Positions 10,301 to 24,033 of a stretch of DNA of 64,000 nucleotides are shown here, one piece after another (the first letter of the stretch is position 1; each line of letters starts with the position of its first letter). Origin of the DNA: Galaxea fascicularis. Lineage: Eukaryota; Cnidaria; Anthozoa; Scleractinia; Euphylliidae. The notes below the pieces were generated by a model that saw only the letters and a program-made list of their open reading frames with translations, was not told the origin of the DNA and did not search any database. Position numbers and translations under genes: made by a program. The stretch spans positions 1,435,151-1,499,150 of the forward strand of contig OX419346.1 of the NCBI GenBank assembly GCA_948470475.1, in the 5' to 3' direction.

Positions 10301-12533
10301 TCTCACACAACAGGTTTTCTCATCTGGAACTTTGCTCCGAGGGAGGCCGATGATAAGAATTACGACGAATTACCACGATAAAAACACTGCCCTTCATGTA
10401 CGTTCTCTAGAGGTTTTTTTTTGTTAAAAAAGATATCTTCGAGAGACATCCCCTTACGAGCTTTCTTCAAAGTAAAAACCTTAGCTGTTTTGTTTCCGCC
10501 TTATCCTCGCGAAATGAAAACAAATACCGCGAAATTTAAATCTGCCGCCATTTGACGCTTGTATGTTCCTATGGAAATAGTACATCCCAATTCCACGCGA
10601 GCAAAAATGCTCGCGTGTGGTGCAAGCATGCGCATTCATTTTGCCCCCGCGCTGTGGAACCTCCGGCCAGTTTCAAAATGTGTGCAGTCGCATTGAAGGT
10701 GCATTTTTGCAATCGTTGGCAACCACTATTGTTTCAAAACTTCAGCGAAGAAGGGCCGGAAGTCCGTGATACACGTACTTACTGGTTTGGAACCAGAGGT
10801 CGATATTCTTGGTGCTGACCGAAAGAATCGCGGCCTCTGGGGACGAGACCAAGACAAAATCACCCTGGTATTCTGACAAGCACGTTTTGACACGCCGTTT
10901 ACTGGCACACATTACCGCAAACGTTGCAGCGACACAGTTTCTTGGATGCCCATAACTCAGTGAATTTTGGCACTATCCTACTCCACTCAGTAAACAGTTG
11001 AAGAATTATGAAAAAAACACTTTTTTTATTTCATTGCTTCATAAGTTATCTAATATTCTTTTTACGTACACCAAAATATTTCTTCGAAGTCTTTTCTGTT
11101 TTTACTATGTGGTACTCGGTATGTCACTTTTAACCCCCTTTAAGCCCTGTCATCAACATGCATATTCTGGTCACTGTCAAGGCCTTGGCAAACGAGGACA
11201 CATTGTTGCCGACACAAATGTTTCCCCGTTTGCGCAGCATGGAGACAGAACATTCACTTTTTGTCCTAAAAAACATCACGAACAACAATGTGTCCTCGCT
11301 TGCCAGAGCCTTCAGGGTTTAAAGGATTAATTAACGAAAGCTGGCTAATTTGAAATAACCGTAACTTTGACACTTGACACTTTTACCAATACTACATAGT
11401 GGACCCTCATAACGAGAAAATACAGGGCATTAGCTTTACCAAACAGATTTAGTGGACACCATGTACCTACATCACGCAAAAGAGGAACTTGCATCTTCCA
11501 GTGATTCAAGGAAATGTTACAAACTTTTTCGATAAAAAAAATTTGTTCGGCAGCAAACCAACTTGTTTTTTTTCCGCACTGGGCCCTTCAGTAAATTTCG
11601 TTTGCCCGACTCGATCATGAAGTTTCTATTGACATGCCGTCTGCCCGGAACAAGAAACGTCTCACTTCAATTTAACACTACGTACTATCCACGCAAACAG
11701 CGTCTGCTAGAATACTTATGCTATCAATAATATAAATTGACCTGACATGAAAACAAGAAGAAAAAGACGGTAACAGACAAAATCCATGTCTTTCCACTGA
11801 TAAAATTCCACTACAATGTTTTGTGTAGCCTTATGGAACAAAAATTTGGCCCGAGTTCTGTAATTCCAATGGGACAAATGAGCCGATGTCCCCTTGGCCA
11901 GCTACTAACAATCGCTCTTGATCGGAGCATGCGTGCTTCTAGAGATAGAAAGTAAATACAATTTACGAACCTCGAACAATTCCAAATCGATTCCTTTTTT
12001 GTGTTTCAATAGAAAAAAATCATAAATATCAACTATCAATAAAACTGGAAAAAATTCACCGATATTTCATCGAGCGATGTCCGTGGTTTACTTCAAACGT
12101 ATGTCTACCTAAAAAAATTACATATTTACAGTACCATCAGAGTGAACCTTTTGTCATTTGATTTCATAATTAAACGGTCATCGTATTTCTGTCTTTAACC
12201 TACACATTGCAAATTTATAAGCAAAACTCTAAAACCGAACGCACCCCCTCCCCCCCCCCCCCAACCCTTTCTACCCACAACAAACTTACTGGCGTGACAG
12301 AAAGTTCGATTATTTGGCTTGTTTTCCTTTACTGTCTCCCAAGCTCCCCTTCCCCTAAGCCCAACCTCTGATACCCTCGCTATTATTTTAGTTGAAGGAC
12401 TCAGTATCATTCTAGATGCAAGTCCCTCCAAGATCTTTCAATAAAAAGTCTCCCTCCGCCCCCGCCCCCCCCCCCCACCTCTCCCCCTGCACACCAAAAC
12501 AAGGCCTGCGTGAGAGTGAAAATGAAGCTAACA
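7340..12533. other. Long stretch without a supported gene
   Basis: Apart from the inverted-repeat element at 11141-11325 and C/T-rich tracts, I see only short unsupported open frames. A frame at about 10199-10381 reads somewhat protein-like (GFLIWNFAPREADDKNY) but has no exon borders I can defend. The part just right of 7340 may include the 5' UTR exon and promoter of the GPCR; a 5' exon was not identified. Confidence 0.45.
11141..11325. repeat. MITE-like inverted-repeat element
   Basis: The ends read CCTTTAAGCCCTG (left) and CAGGGTTTAAAGG (right), which are inverted copies with one mismatch. A second inverted pair, GGCAAACGAGGACACATTGT and its complement ACAATGTGTCCTCGCTTGCC, lies inside. 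Length is about 185 bp. No protein is encoded; this is the form of a non-autonomous DNA transposon. Confidence 0.65.
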
Positions 12534-12811
12534 CAGGGTTCGTACACTTTTTCACGGCAAAAATTCAAGGACTTTCCAAGACACTCTTGTAAAATATTCA
12601 AGGACTTGAGTCACTTCTCAAAAAGCACAAGGAGAGCATAGACATGCGAAAAGCAATTGCGGTTCAACCTTCATAGGCGCGAGAGTAACGAGACAGGACA
12701 TCATAAACATTCAGTAAAAAATAAAGGACTCTCAAGGACCAAAGACTACTTTCAAGGCCTTGAAATCGGACTTCTAAATTTCAAGGGTTTTCAAGACGCT
12801 TGCGAACCCTG
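12534..12811. repeat. MITE with AGGGTTCG terminal inverted repeats and a target duplication
   Basis: The left end reads CAGGGTTCGTACAC and the right end GCGAACCCTG. The copies of GCTAACA that flank the ends form a 7-base direct repeat, or an 8-base duplication with one mismatch (GCTAACAC/GCTAACAT), as expected for the hAT superfamily. The interior repeats AAGGACTTT/TCAAGG words and has no open frame. A degraded relative lies at 940-1315. Confidence 0.75.
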
Positions 12812-12941
12812 CTAACATCTGGAATGCCACAGCACCTTTTTCATAAAATAAATCTTCATGTTCACCCCACTCCCCCCCCCCCCCCCGCAACCCCGAACCT
12901 AACCACGACATTGTTTTTACTTCAGCATTAGGGGGTAATCA

Positions 12942-12947
12942 TTTATT
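12942..12947 (-). terminator. Candidate polyadenylation signal of srGAP
   Basis: The minus strand reads AATAAA only about 20 bases after the srGAP stop codon. That is unusually close; a more distal site is equally possible. Confidence 0.25.
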
Positions 12948-12965
12948 TCTGCTAGTATCCCCCCG

Positions 12966-15900
12966 TTAAAGGGAAGTATCATCCACCCCTATAGAGCCCC
13001 TACTCTTTCTCTGTTCCTCCCCACCGGAGCTCTGGCGATGGTTCCGTACCGCTTGCGCCGCGTGCAGTGAAGCCAGCAAATCATCCGAATTTTTACGAAA
13101 AGGTGGAGCGGGGTTACGACCTCCCTTAGGCTTGGGGAGGACAGCCGGGGGTATCTTTCCTCCAGATGTGGTCTTAGGACTACTTGGTGGGGTGTGACCC
13201 GCAGGGGATTCCCCTTTCGGTTGCCAAACACCTTCTACTGATCTGCGGTTTTCGTCCTTGGCGGCGCTGCTCGCTCCGTCAGGAGTTTCCCTTCCTTTCT
13301 TCTCGTCTTCTCCTTTGTCTTGGCTCGGTGATTTACGATGTGGTGAGATACTACGGAGTCGCGGCATATTAAAGGCAGGCTGTTCTTTCTCGGGAGTCTT
13401 ATCAACAGTGCTGTCACTGTCTTTGTCTTCTCTAGTCGCCTTCCGTAGCAACGTCAATTGACGCTTCACGATGTCCTCAGATGAGATCGCAGGTGGCCCT
13501 GCTACTGCGGCTGCTGTTGGTGTTGATGTTGGCGTGCTCGTTGCTGATGCTTTCCTAAATGACGACGCCGAACCAGGCTGCATCTGGGGGCTCGTAACCT
13601 CAGTGGGTGAAGGAATGCTCTCTCTCCCTCTAAGCGAGCCCTCTCTTTTGGGGATCCTCGGAGGCACATTAAGGTCCCTTGGTCTGTCACTGGAAGGCAT
13701 TTTGGGAGATGGAGATAATTCACCAGGAATAGACGTGTTCCCTTCTCCGTCTGTAACATCAGTGTCGTTATCATCCGCGTTAATACGAATGTATTTGTCA
13801 GGTACAAAGCCGTCCAAACCATTTATGGTGCCGTCCCACCAGTCTGGGTTAAAGCGCTTGAACACTCGGATGATGTCACCTTTCTTGAAAGAGAGTTCTT
13901 TGGATGAGCGAGCGGAGTAGTCGAACAGTGCTTCAGCGTCTCTCGGCTCAAAATCTGCGAATCAATCAAACGCAAGAGATTTTTCACACGAGACTGTTAC
14001 CAACAAAACTTAGTCGCGTGACTAATAACAAATGACGAAGACATAACTTAAAGAAAATTTTACAATTTCATGTGGTGCATTAAATTGTCAGATCCGCGAC
14101 ACCTCATATAAAGGGTAGACACGCATTCATCCATCGCCCGGACGCAAGTCCTCATTCTAGCCCTGAAATAATCCTTACCATAACTCTACTCTACGTCACA
14201 GATCTTATTTTATTTCAATTTATTTAACTTCGCCAAGCTGGCAGGAGCACCGCAACAGCGTGCACCTATTACTGCGGGCCCGGGACACAGGTCAGCACTG
14301 GGGGTGGTCAAAGCCAGGGTTCGTTAGCATCTTTAACGTCCTACAGAATTAATTGTAGAGAGTTGTGAGACGGGACCTCCGGTTTATCGTCCTTATCCGA
14401 GAAGACTAGAAAGTCTAACCATTTGCAGATGTCATTGCAAAGGAAGCACATTCTCCTCAGTTATTCAAAGACCCCGAGTGTTGGTCCGGCCGGGGTTTGA
14501 ACCCACGACCTCCTCCCGCACGTTATTCCGGAACTCTACCAACTGAGCTAACCGGTCGGCCTAATACAGTAACGTTAATTCTGACCCCAATCCTGACCTT
14601 ACATCTAAGCCGAACATTAATGTTTGTGACTTCGTTTCATACGTTTTTAAGGCGGGGTGTCAACAAGGTTATAATAAGTTAATAAGTTAGTGTTAATTTT
14701 GGGTTAGGGAGGGGTAAGTGCGTAGTTTCCCAATTACTGACAATGATCCACGCTCCCCTACCCTCCTCGCTCTCACTCTCCTCCGTCTCTGACAGCTGCG
14801 CGCGTAATGTTTCTGCAGAGCCAGGGAACACTTCATCACAATGCTTGATGAGAAGTTCTATCATTCCATTCACTTGACTCTGATACGCTATCATGTCCTG
14901 CTCAGAGGGGATACGTAACACGGTAGGGCCGAACACAACGGCTAGATTATGGGCATCCATTTTGTTGGAATCGCTGTGTTGAGCAACCCTACATGAAACA
15001 GAAACAACGAATCATTTAACGCCACAAAAAGCAGATGAAACATTTTATGAAATTGGTGATATGTTTCGCTTCACTGTGTTGAAACTCTGTCCCGCGAGGA
15101 GTTAGCTAACTGAAAAAGGTAAACTTCATTATCTCCGCTTTGTAAGAGACGCTTATTTCGGAGGGTTATAGCGGCATTCCACAATTAAAGGGTACTGTAG
15201 CAGCTCTCGTAAGCTCTAAATTTCATAGGCAGGCATAGTGTAGCACCTCTATTGTTTTAGGGTAGGGTCCATTATTTGTGTTGTTTGTTCTTTTGTTCAC
15301 CTGAAGGGTTGCAAGGCAATCTCGTGAGACCTTACGAGAGCTGCTACATGCCCCCAATTAAAAAGCTACACCTAAACGAGTTACTCACAAGTTGAGGAAA
15401 GAGAACAAGTACTTCATCACTTGAACTATGGATTCAGGTAACAAGTTGAGGACATTTGACAACTCCCTTACGCCATCTTCCACTGATCCAGACACTACAG
15501 AAAAAAAGAACACGAAGAGTTTATTAGTGCAAGGATAAAAAAATTGCGGATGATTCCAGGTAGGGATAGTGCAAAAAAAAAAAATAAAAATAACAATAAT
15601 AAAAAAGCCGGGGATTCAAGTTGCTGTAGTGAAGTCAACATGCAGGATTTATATCAAAGTAGCCGGAGATGTACCTCAAAATACGACCGTTACCGAAATG
15701 TATCATGCTATAGCAGTTTAGCATACAAAACACGTCAAATGATGGTGCTCCAAACAGTGTATGCTTACTCGTCACAGGTTTCATAAGATTTGGATCAGAA
15801 AAGCAATTCAAAGGTGGGAACATTTTTGAGATTCAACTTCTTTCTTGAGATGAAAAATTACCTTCATATGCTCACAGAAGGCTGCAAAATTCAGTTTACA

Positions 15901-18900
15901 GCTGACCAATTTGCCTGATACCAGGCCCTTCCTGTAAAACCTGATCGCTGTATGCACTGCAGAGCTGTCAATAATATTTTAACCAGGCAAGGATATCTAG
16001 AAAGCAGCTGGGGATTCCAGATGTTGTGGTAAAGTCAACGTGCTGCTTTTCTATCGAACTAGCCGGGGATCTAACTCAAAGTGTCCGGGGAAACCCCGGT
16101 CCCCAGTGCCCAACCCTGGCGATAAAAAAAACCTGGTTTTGAGCAACAGGCCTCCCAGACATTCCGCGGCAAAGTACATCAAAGTCGCAGGAAAGACAGT
16201 AACAAAGGAATAGGGCATTATTTTATACTCACGGCTGGCCTTGATAAAATCCTGATAATGAGCGCTGGGGAAGAGAGGATCTTCAAGTTCTCTAAAATAC
16301 ACTCTTAGCAATCCCGCAACAGCGTTGATATCTTTCCAGTGATTGAGACCAGCTAAAGGATCACGACCTACACAATAACAACAGTAGTGATGTTTAGTTT
16401 TCAATCAACAACTGGTTGCAAAATTGTGGACACACTCCCAATCAAAAAGAGCTTTTCTTTCTTACCATAGCTGCTGGTGAAAAATCTGTGAGATATCACA
16501 CACAGCCCCTCCCTCTCCCCCCTTCAAAGTTGCTCTTCAAAGGTTTGAGGATAGTACTGCACTGCCAGCAACTTTGATAACGGAGGGGGAGGGGTGGGGG
16601 AGGAGGGGAGGGAAAAAGCATGGAAACGTCATAGACCTCTTTCATAATGGCGGCCAAATAAAATATTCTTTTGTTTTAATGCTGATAAGCCTTTCTAACC
16701 TCGCTGCTATGTGCAAAATACAAAAGAATGCTTGCGCTAAAATGAGGCCAGCAAGTCTAATTAACATAGATACAAAAGAATAATATTATCGGCGGCCATT
16801 ATGAAAGTGGTCTATTACAGGCCAAATGACGTACACTGTCTAAAGTATTTTTGCAACTCGTTGTAGTACATTACAGTTCTTCTTAAAAAGTATACAAACG
16901 GTTTTCACAAACACAGATGCAACCCACGGCTTTTCTCTACCCTCTAGTTGGGTAATATTCTTGCCACAAACTTCCAGCCTGTATTTCCACAAAATGTATT
17001 TTCATATTTGTCGCACTTCCGGTATATGAGCTGACAGTCTGTGTCCAGCTACCCAATAAAAATACTGTAATACTAATACCCGAAGTTCAATTTTTAATCA
17101 TGAGAAATGGACTGAAATACTCACCGTACTGACTCTGTGAATGAAATTCTAACGTGCTTCAATAGGCCATATTCGTATTCTCGGTATTGAACTGGATCTA
17201 GCATGAAGTGGAGGCTCTTGCGGGGGAATACATTTACATATGAAAAGATTCCCCCGCAAGAGCCTCCACTTCATGCTAGATCCAGTTCAATACCGAGAAT
17301 ACGAATATGGCCTATTACAAACTAGAGAACGAGCAGTGAAGTGCTGGTGCTGACGACTTCTTACCGTTTTCAAATAACTGCTTCATGTCATTGATTTCTG
17401 TAGTTGATCCCGATAAACGAAATATTCCTTGATGGTCCAGACCTGAAAACACATAGGCAAAGGCAAACTCAAGTTCAAAGAAAACTCAGGCGAAGCTACG
17501 AGCTTTAAATGTTTAAAACATTACTGGGATGCTTTTAAGGGAATTCCGCTCGTTTCGCCCAAAAGTCAATTCGCTCGAGGGCATTTAAGTCAGCATCTGT
17601 CTTGGTTGATATCGGGTGAATCGTTAAGTTCAGGCGAAATGGCGTCAGACGAATCGACTATTGGGCGAAACAACCGGTCACCTTTTGAGGTATAGCTGTA
17701 AGAGAGGGTAGTTCAGTGTTGCAAGCCAATCTCGTAAGACCTTACGAGAGCTGCTACATGCCCCGTTAAGTGAAGTACATCCACCGACCAATAAAGCGGT
17801 TTGCTACAGGGTGCGAACGTCATTAACGTTTATTTTAGAATTGATCAGTAGGTTCTCTGAAATATTACACTCTAAAACTCTTAAAGACCAGGGCCGAGTT
17901 GCTCGAAGCATAGTTAGCGCTAACCGAGGTTAAATACCATGACAACCTATAGGTTTTAATACCACTTAACCAATGGTTAGCGCTAACCATGCTTTGAGCA
18001 ACTCGGCCCAGAGAATAACTCTGCCGATAAACGATGTGGTCACTCACCGAATCTTTTAATAAACTTGACACAACTTTCTACTACTTCTGGTACGTCTCTT
18101 CCAGTAATCTGCAAATTTAAAAACATTCAGAATTTGAAACGCCCTTCACGAACTATCATGAACAGTTGTTGTATGTATACAGGAGGTCTATGGAAATTTT
18201 CAAAACGTTTGTTGATTGAACAAAAAAGTGCTTGGGAGTATTTAATATCCCTCCCCCTCCCCCTCCCCCTAGCCTATCCGTTACACTGCACCTCAACCAT
18301 TCAACCTTGGCACCCGGTGACACACGCTGTTAGAGACTGACATAATTAACATAATTTGGGCGAGCTGCCTATTTTAGTGCGGAAAAGTAGAGGTAACCTT
18401 TCCGCGACAGATTCACTGATCAATATATCAAGGGTGAAGGGAAATTCCAGCAAGTTGCTCCTCAGCATGCACACTGTATACACCCAGGTATCGAGGAAGT
18501 CATCACACAACAGTTTACAACAAACAGTGTGAAGCTCACCTTTAAATAATTTTCTAAGTTACAACCAAACACTTTGGTTTTCTTGTGCACAGAATCTAGG
18601 ATAGCTGAAGCTTCTTTAGAGGACATGTCCAGCTGTGGTCTCTTTAGTCTGCAAGAAAGAGAAAGTATTATCTGGTTACTTCTTCAAAAGAGGATGCCAC
18701 CAGAAGAGCTCGATGAAAAGGACTTAATTTTACCTTGCTCCAACTATGTCTGGGGTTACTTCACCTATAAACACACAAACAAATACGTAAATCATAAATG
18801 TTTGAATACATTAGCATATGGCAGTATAATACAAATTTACCTCATACTACAAGAAGTACAATACTTAATTCAATTGTAGCTACTAACCTAATGTTTTCGT

Positions 18901-18969
18901 GAGCATGTCATTTTCAGCTTCCATTCTGACTTTCAAAGTACTGGTAAGAATGAGTTCTCTCATTTTCTG

Positions 18970-19005
<36 letters not shown>

Positions 19006-22000
19006 AGAATTGAATTCAGACAGTGATGCATGATATTAATGTACCACTATTATCCTCAAAACATTATAAAATGCAAAGAACTGTAGTAGAGACCATGAAA
19101 ACACAGACTTCACCCGTGTGTTAGGTTTGTATATCATTAACTTTATTTTGTTACTGAAAATACTTGTTTTGTTTACTCGTCAATTCTAATGTAACAAGTT
19201 GGTCCCACCCTATTGCAGGGGAATTATTGGAAAATGTTCACTAATACAAGCTCTCGACTGTTTTTTTTAAAACTTGAATTTAAGTACAGTATAACCAGTG
19301 ACCTGCTTGGGCTTAAGTTTAATTAAAGGACTGGTAAAGGATTTGTTCAAAACAAATGTCAAACTATGTTGCAGATTCTTGTCTGCCAAGGCAGCCAACA
19401 ATACTAACTGTATTTTAATAATTAATTAATGAGAATCAAGTAAGTGACTAGGCTGTTATGTAAGACTTAAGAGCTGGTAAGTACTACTTTACCAAAATAT
19501 GTGTGTGAAGGCCCAAGTAAAATCTCAAGTCACTTTACTTTGCATCTCATTAAAGTCGGAAAGTTGAAACGGTTCAAGAAAGTTTCAAGTGACTTCAAAA
19601 CCATCCTTACAGCCAACTTAGCCAACTTGTGGTTTCTTGAACTTTGAGGTGGGCAAAGCATGTCAGTCATAATTTCTTAATTAACTACATGGGAGAATAA
19701 ACTTAAGTTATCTTTGAAGTAAAAAACAGCACTTGTGTGTGACGCATTAAGAAAAAAACATTTACTTGAAGTATCAAAACTTTACTTGACTTGAAATATT
19801 CCAAAGTTCACTTTTTCTCTTGTGTAAAGACAACCATTGTTACTAACTTACTGTAATATAATACATTTCTAAGTCCTCACTGCTGTTCTTAATGGACACA
19901 CAGCTTGCTTGGCCAGAGCTACTCTCAATCTCCCCATTAGCTAGTCTCATCATCTCACTGTCCCACTGTCGATGCATCTCACCAAGAGCATCTGATGTGG
20001 CTTCTGCTGTCTTTTCAATCTACAAGGAAGAAGAGTCACCTTGTAGTGCATTAACCCTCAAAACCCTAAGATCAAAATATAAATTCCCCTTTGCTGCCCC
20101 TGAGCATTTCCAATAGAAGTAGTAGGGAGAAATTGTTAAAATATCAAGCAAATTCATCTTCTGTGATCCTGTCCTCAATTCTCGTAACCACTCTGTTTTA
20201 CAAAGCATTGATATTACAAGGAGAAATTTGATGCTGACCACTCTTAAAGTGTATATGACAGATTTTTTTTTACTTGCTCAATTAAATCTCCCCAATGTAC
20301 TGACAAGTATAGCAAAAAACAATTTTCGATAGCGATTTTCCTTCCCCGTGTTTTGATGTACCAAAAGTGTCGAATTTCACTTCCGGTGGGGTACAAAACC
20401 GCGAGACCAAAAACGGGAGACTGGGAACGATTGTGACGTCATTTCAGGACTTCAAGCTTCGCCAAAAATAGATTTCTCAGTCATTTTCTTATTGTGAGCT
20501 AATCAATTTGCTAAGAAATAGTACAATAGTGCGTTGTTTATAAGAAAATAAGAAAATGTCGGAGAAATCTGTTTTTGGTCTCGCGGTTTTGTACCCCACC
20601 GGAAGTGAAATTCGACGCTTTTGGTACATCAAAACACGGGGAAGGAAAATCGCTATCGAAAATTGTTTTTTGCTATACTTATCAGTACATTGGAGAGATT
20701 TAATCGAGCAAATAAAAAAAATCTGTCATATACACTTTAAGGTTCAAAGGTGTAACAACAACAACAAGATTAAGTAAAAACAAAAACAAAAAAACAGGGA
20801 TGTTGCCTTATTAATCTACACAATATAACTATGATAAAAATGTGGTCAAGTAAGAGTTTGTTGTTATTTTCAGCACACAGTAGTAAAAAAGCAAATCCCC
20901 ATTTTTCCTGGCTAAAGAATCCTAATGTATGGAATGCCACTGACCTCTTCAGTCTCAGCCCTGATTTTCTGAAGTCTCTCATATACCCTGTAATGATGTT
21001 CTATCACATCTGTCTGTTGAGGTGACACCTGATTTAACTGCAAAAATAAAATAAATAAATAAATAAATAAATGCAACAAGTCTATAATTTGCTGTTATCT
21101 GCAATAACAAGTGGTTACAGAATCCATAACCATAACCCCCCTCCCTCCCTCTGACAGAATGTTCCTTGGTTCGCACCCCCTCCTCCACCCTTTAGTGCCA
21201 TACATTTTGCTTTTGCTTTTGCCACCCCCTCCCCCTTAGAAGTTCATTTTACCTTCTGTGGGGAAGGGGGGATGGGAAGGGGAGGGTACAGATAGTTTCT
21301 GCAACTGCATAATACATTTATTTTCTCTTTCATGCTCTCCACATGATTTGTATGATGTATCCTATATTGTCAGGAAGCCTAAAGTCCATAAACCCCTGGC
21401 TTCTACAGAGGCTGCCTTGTCATTAAAATAAATAAATAAATACTTAATTGACCACTCCCCTATAGGGGCTTTTCAGGGACAATGAAACAAATACAGTCGA
21501 ACCTGTATTTAGCGGTCACCCTTGGGGGTTGGCGAAATGACCGCTAAATACAGGGTGGCCGCTTAATACAGGTTGATCAGAATACAGGAAAGCGAGGAGG
21601 ATGCCATTTTATATATCACATTCATCACTAATTGAGACCAGGCAAAATATAAACGTCAATTTCCACCATTTAAAAGATTTGTGAAAATAATCATGGGATT
21701 CTCTTACCTGGCAGGTTATTTTGGTATCACATGAGTGATGTTTGTTTACAAAGTGACTTTTAATGCAGGTCAAGACAATAGAAACAGCCCTTTGGGACCT
21801 AGTAGAAGGTGGCCGTGACCGCCTAATAGAGGTGACCGCTTAACAGAGGTAAAAACTACAGAAATTAAGGGATGACGTTTTCGGGACTTTAACAACTGAC
21901 CGCTTAATGGAGGGTGACCGCTTAATACGGTGCCGCTTAATACAGGTGCGACTGTAATACAAATAAACACAACAGAGTTAAGAATCCCAACTGGTGGGAG

Positions 22001-23232
22001 GCAGACCAGTTGGCTATTGATTAAAGTGATAAATAATCTAGAAGTAGTTGAAATAAATTACAATAATTTTTATTGTGACATATGATCTTTGGAAACTCAA
22101 CTCTCCACTGTCATGATTAGCCTAACAAACAGAAAATATGTTAACTAACCTCGTCATCATTATGTGGCAAAAAGGCAAATGTGAAAGGCTGCACAAGTGC
22201 TGTATGATTGTCTTCAAAGAAGAACTGCTTGTCCTTTTCCGCCTCTACAGAGAGCTTTCCTTCACGAATGGCATCTGCTGATTGTATGACGGCACTGGCA
22301 AGGTTTGCCTCTGCAGTCACATACGCTTCAACTCCTCTCTTGAACGAGGCATGGTAATTTGAGTCAAAACCCTGAAACAATATCATGCCAAAATCAGTGT
22401 TAAAGCGGTTTTCCATTGGGTGTTGAAAACAATACAGTACAATACAATAAAACAACTTTTATTTCAACACGATAGTGATTAAAGCGTTGCCTCTTATGGG
22501 GTCATACATTTAACTTAAAACCTAAGGAATAAAATAGATTAAAATCGTCTTAATAATATAGAAAATCATTATCATTAAATTTGTGAGGCATTGTTTGCGG
22601 ACATTCCGCCTGAAAGTCTAAGTTATGTAATTTGTCGAATTTATAGGCCATTCTTATATAGTTCTTGACATTGGATGCCTTTGCGAGATCCGGGGTGAGG
22701 AGATTCCACACAATAGAAGATCTGAATGCTATTGAATTTTTCATAAAATATGTGTTAAAGCGTGGCACTGTTACCGTGTTCGTAGTATGTAAATGATGGA
22801 TAGGAGAGGTCTTCTTGGTTAGAATATGACCCATAGAGGGAGGGGTACAATCATGAAAGATCTTAATAATATGCTAATGTTGCCAACTTTTGCTTGCAAT
22901 TCACTTGAATTTACTTTGGTTTAGCTTTACTTTGCTTTCTGATTGGTTGATAAAACATCCGCTACTTTCTCAGCCAATGAGAAACAATACCACAACAATC
23001 ATGAGTTGCACAAACGCATTTTCCCGTGATTGGCACTGGTTGCATGTAATTACTTCAAATTCTGATTGGTTTACTGAGCGGCCTTCATCTGTGTTGCTAA
23101 TACATGTGTGGGAGAGAAGATCACAGTTGTTTAGGTTTCTGAACTCTTTTCTTAGCTTATTACAAGTGTTATCACATATGGGGCAAAATTACTGAATGCT
23201 GATTGGCTGAGACAGGGGGCATTTTTTCTTAT

Positions 23233-23270
<38 letters not shown>

Positions 23271-23993
23271 CTTGATGCTGATTGGCTGAGCACGCCTGCA
23301 TTAAGTTGGTTTCCCGCTTCAAACGGATTTTGAAAAGGAATTTCAGAAACGCATCGCTTCTGAGTTTTGAAACACGGTTATTTCATCTTAATGTGAAAGA
23401 GAATCGACATACAAAAAAGTGCAGTCTTTTGGTGGAAAAGCAAAATGATTTTTCCGACTAAAAATGGATTGATTCGCAGCCTGAAAAAAGTTTCAGTGGG
23501 AACGGCTGGTGTTGCATGAACTGCATAGAATTACAGAACTTTGTGGCCGCCAAACTGAAAACTAATTTCTTTGTCAAGTTTGCTTCGGGTCACCTTATTA
23601 GTATTACAGCTCACCTTATCGCCGTAAAAACAGCGTAAATTGTGTTGGTACGTGAAGTTTTCACAGTGGAAAGGACAATTTTGGATTCAAGAAGTTATTA
23701 GAGCTCGTTTGGACACTTGTTTACGTCTTTCATCGATCGATGAAGTAGTTTCACGCCGTTGCAAGCTTCGCAAAACAGGTGAATAAAATTAGATTGCTTA
23801 AAGTTTTCTTTGTAAAGAAATTACTCTGAGTGAATTGAACCAAGTTGCTGTGTTTTGCTTACTATTATAGTAGGCGTTCTTAAATAATGACAACCGGCAA
23901 ACCTGTTTACGCGACGGCAAGACCTTGAAAGTTGTCCTTTGTACAAAATTTTGCCCAGTTTATGTGATAAACAAGTAATCGCAAGTGCCCTCG

Positions 23994-24033
<40 letters not shown>

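Noticed and set aside
10199..10381. Protein-like frame with GFLIWNFAPREADDKNY
   Set aside because: The listed first codon is GTG, no splice borders or family match could be supported, and it is short. It could be a decayed exon, but I cannot show it.
10726..10908. 60-residue minus-strand frame and its overlapping plus-strand frame
   Set aside because: They resemble repeat-derived sequence (GAATCGCGGCCTCTGGGGACG) and have no domain.
13471..13920. 149-residue plus-strand frame
   Set aside because: It is the antisense shadow of the large last exon of srGAP.
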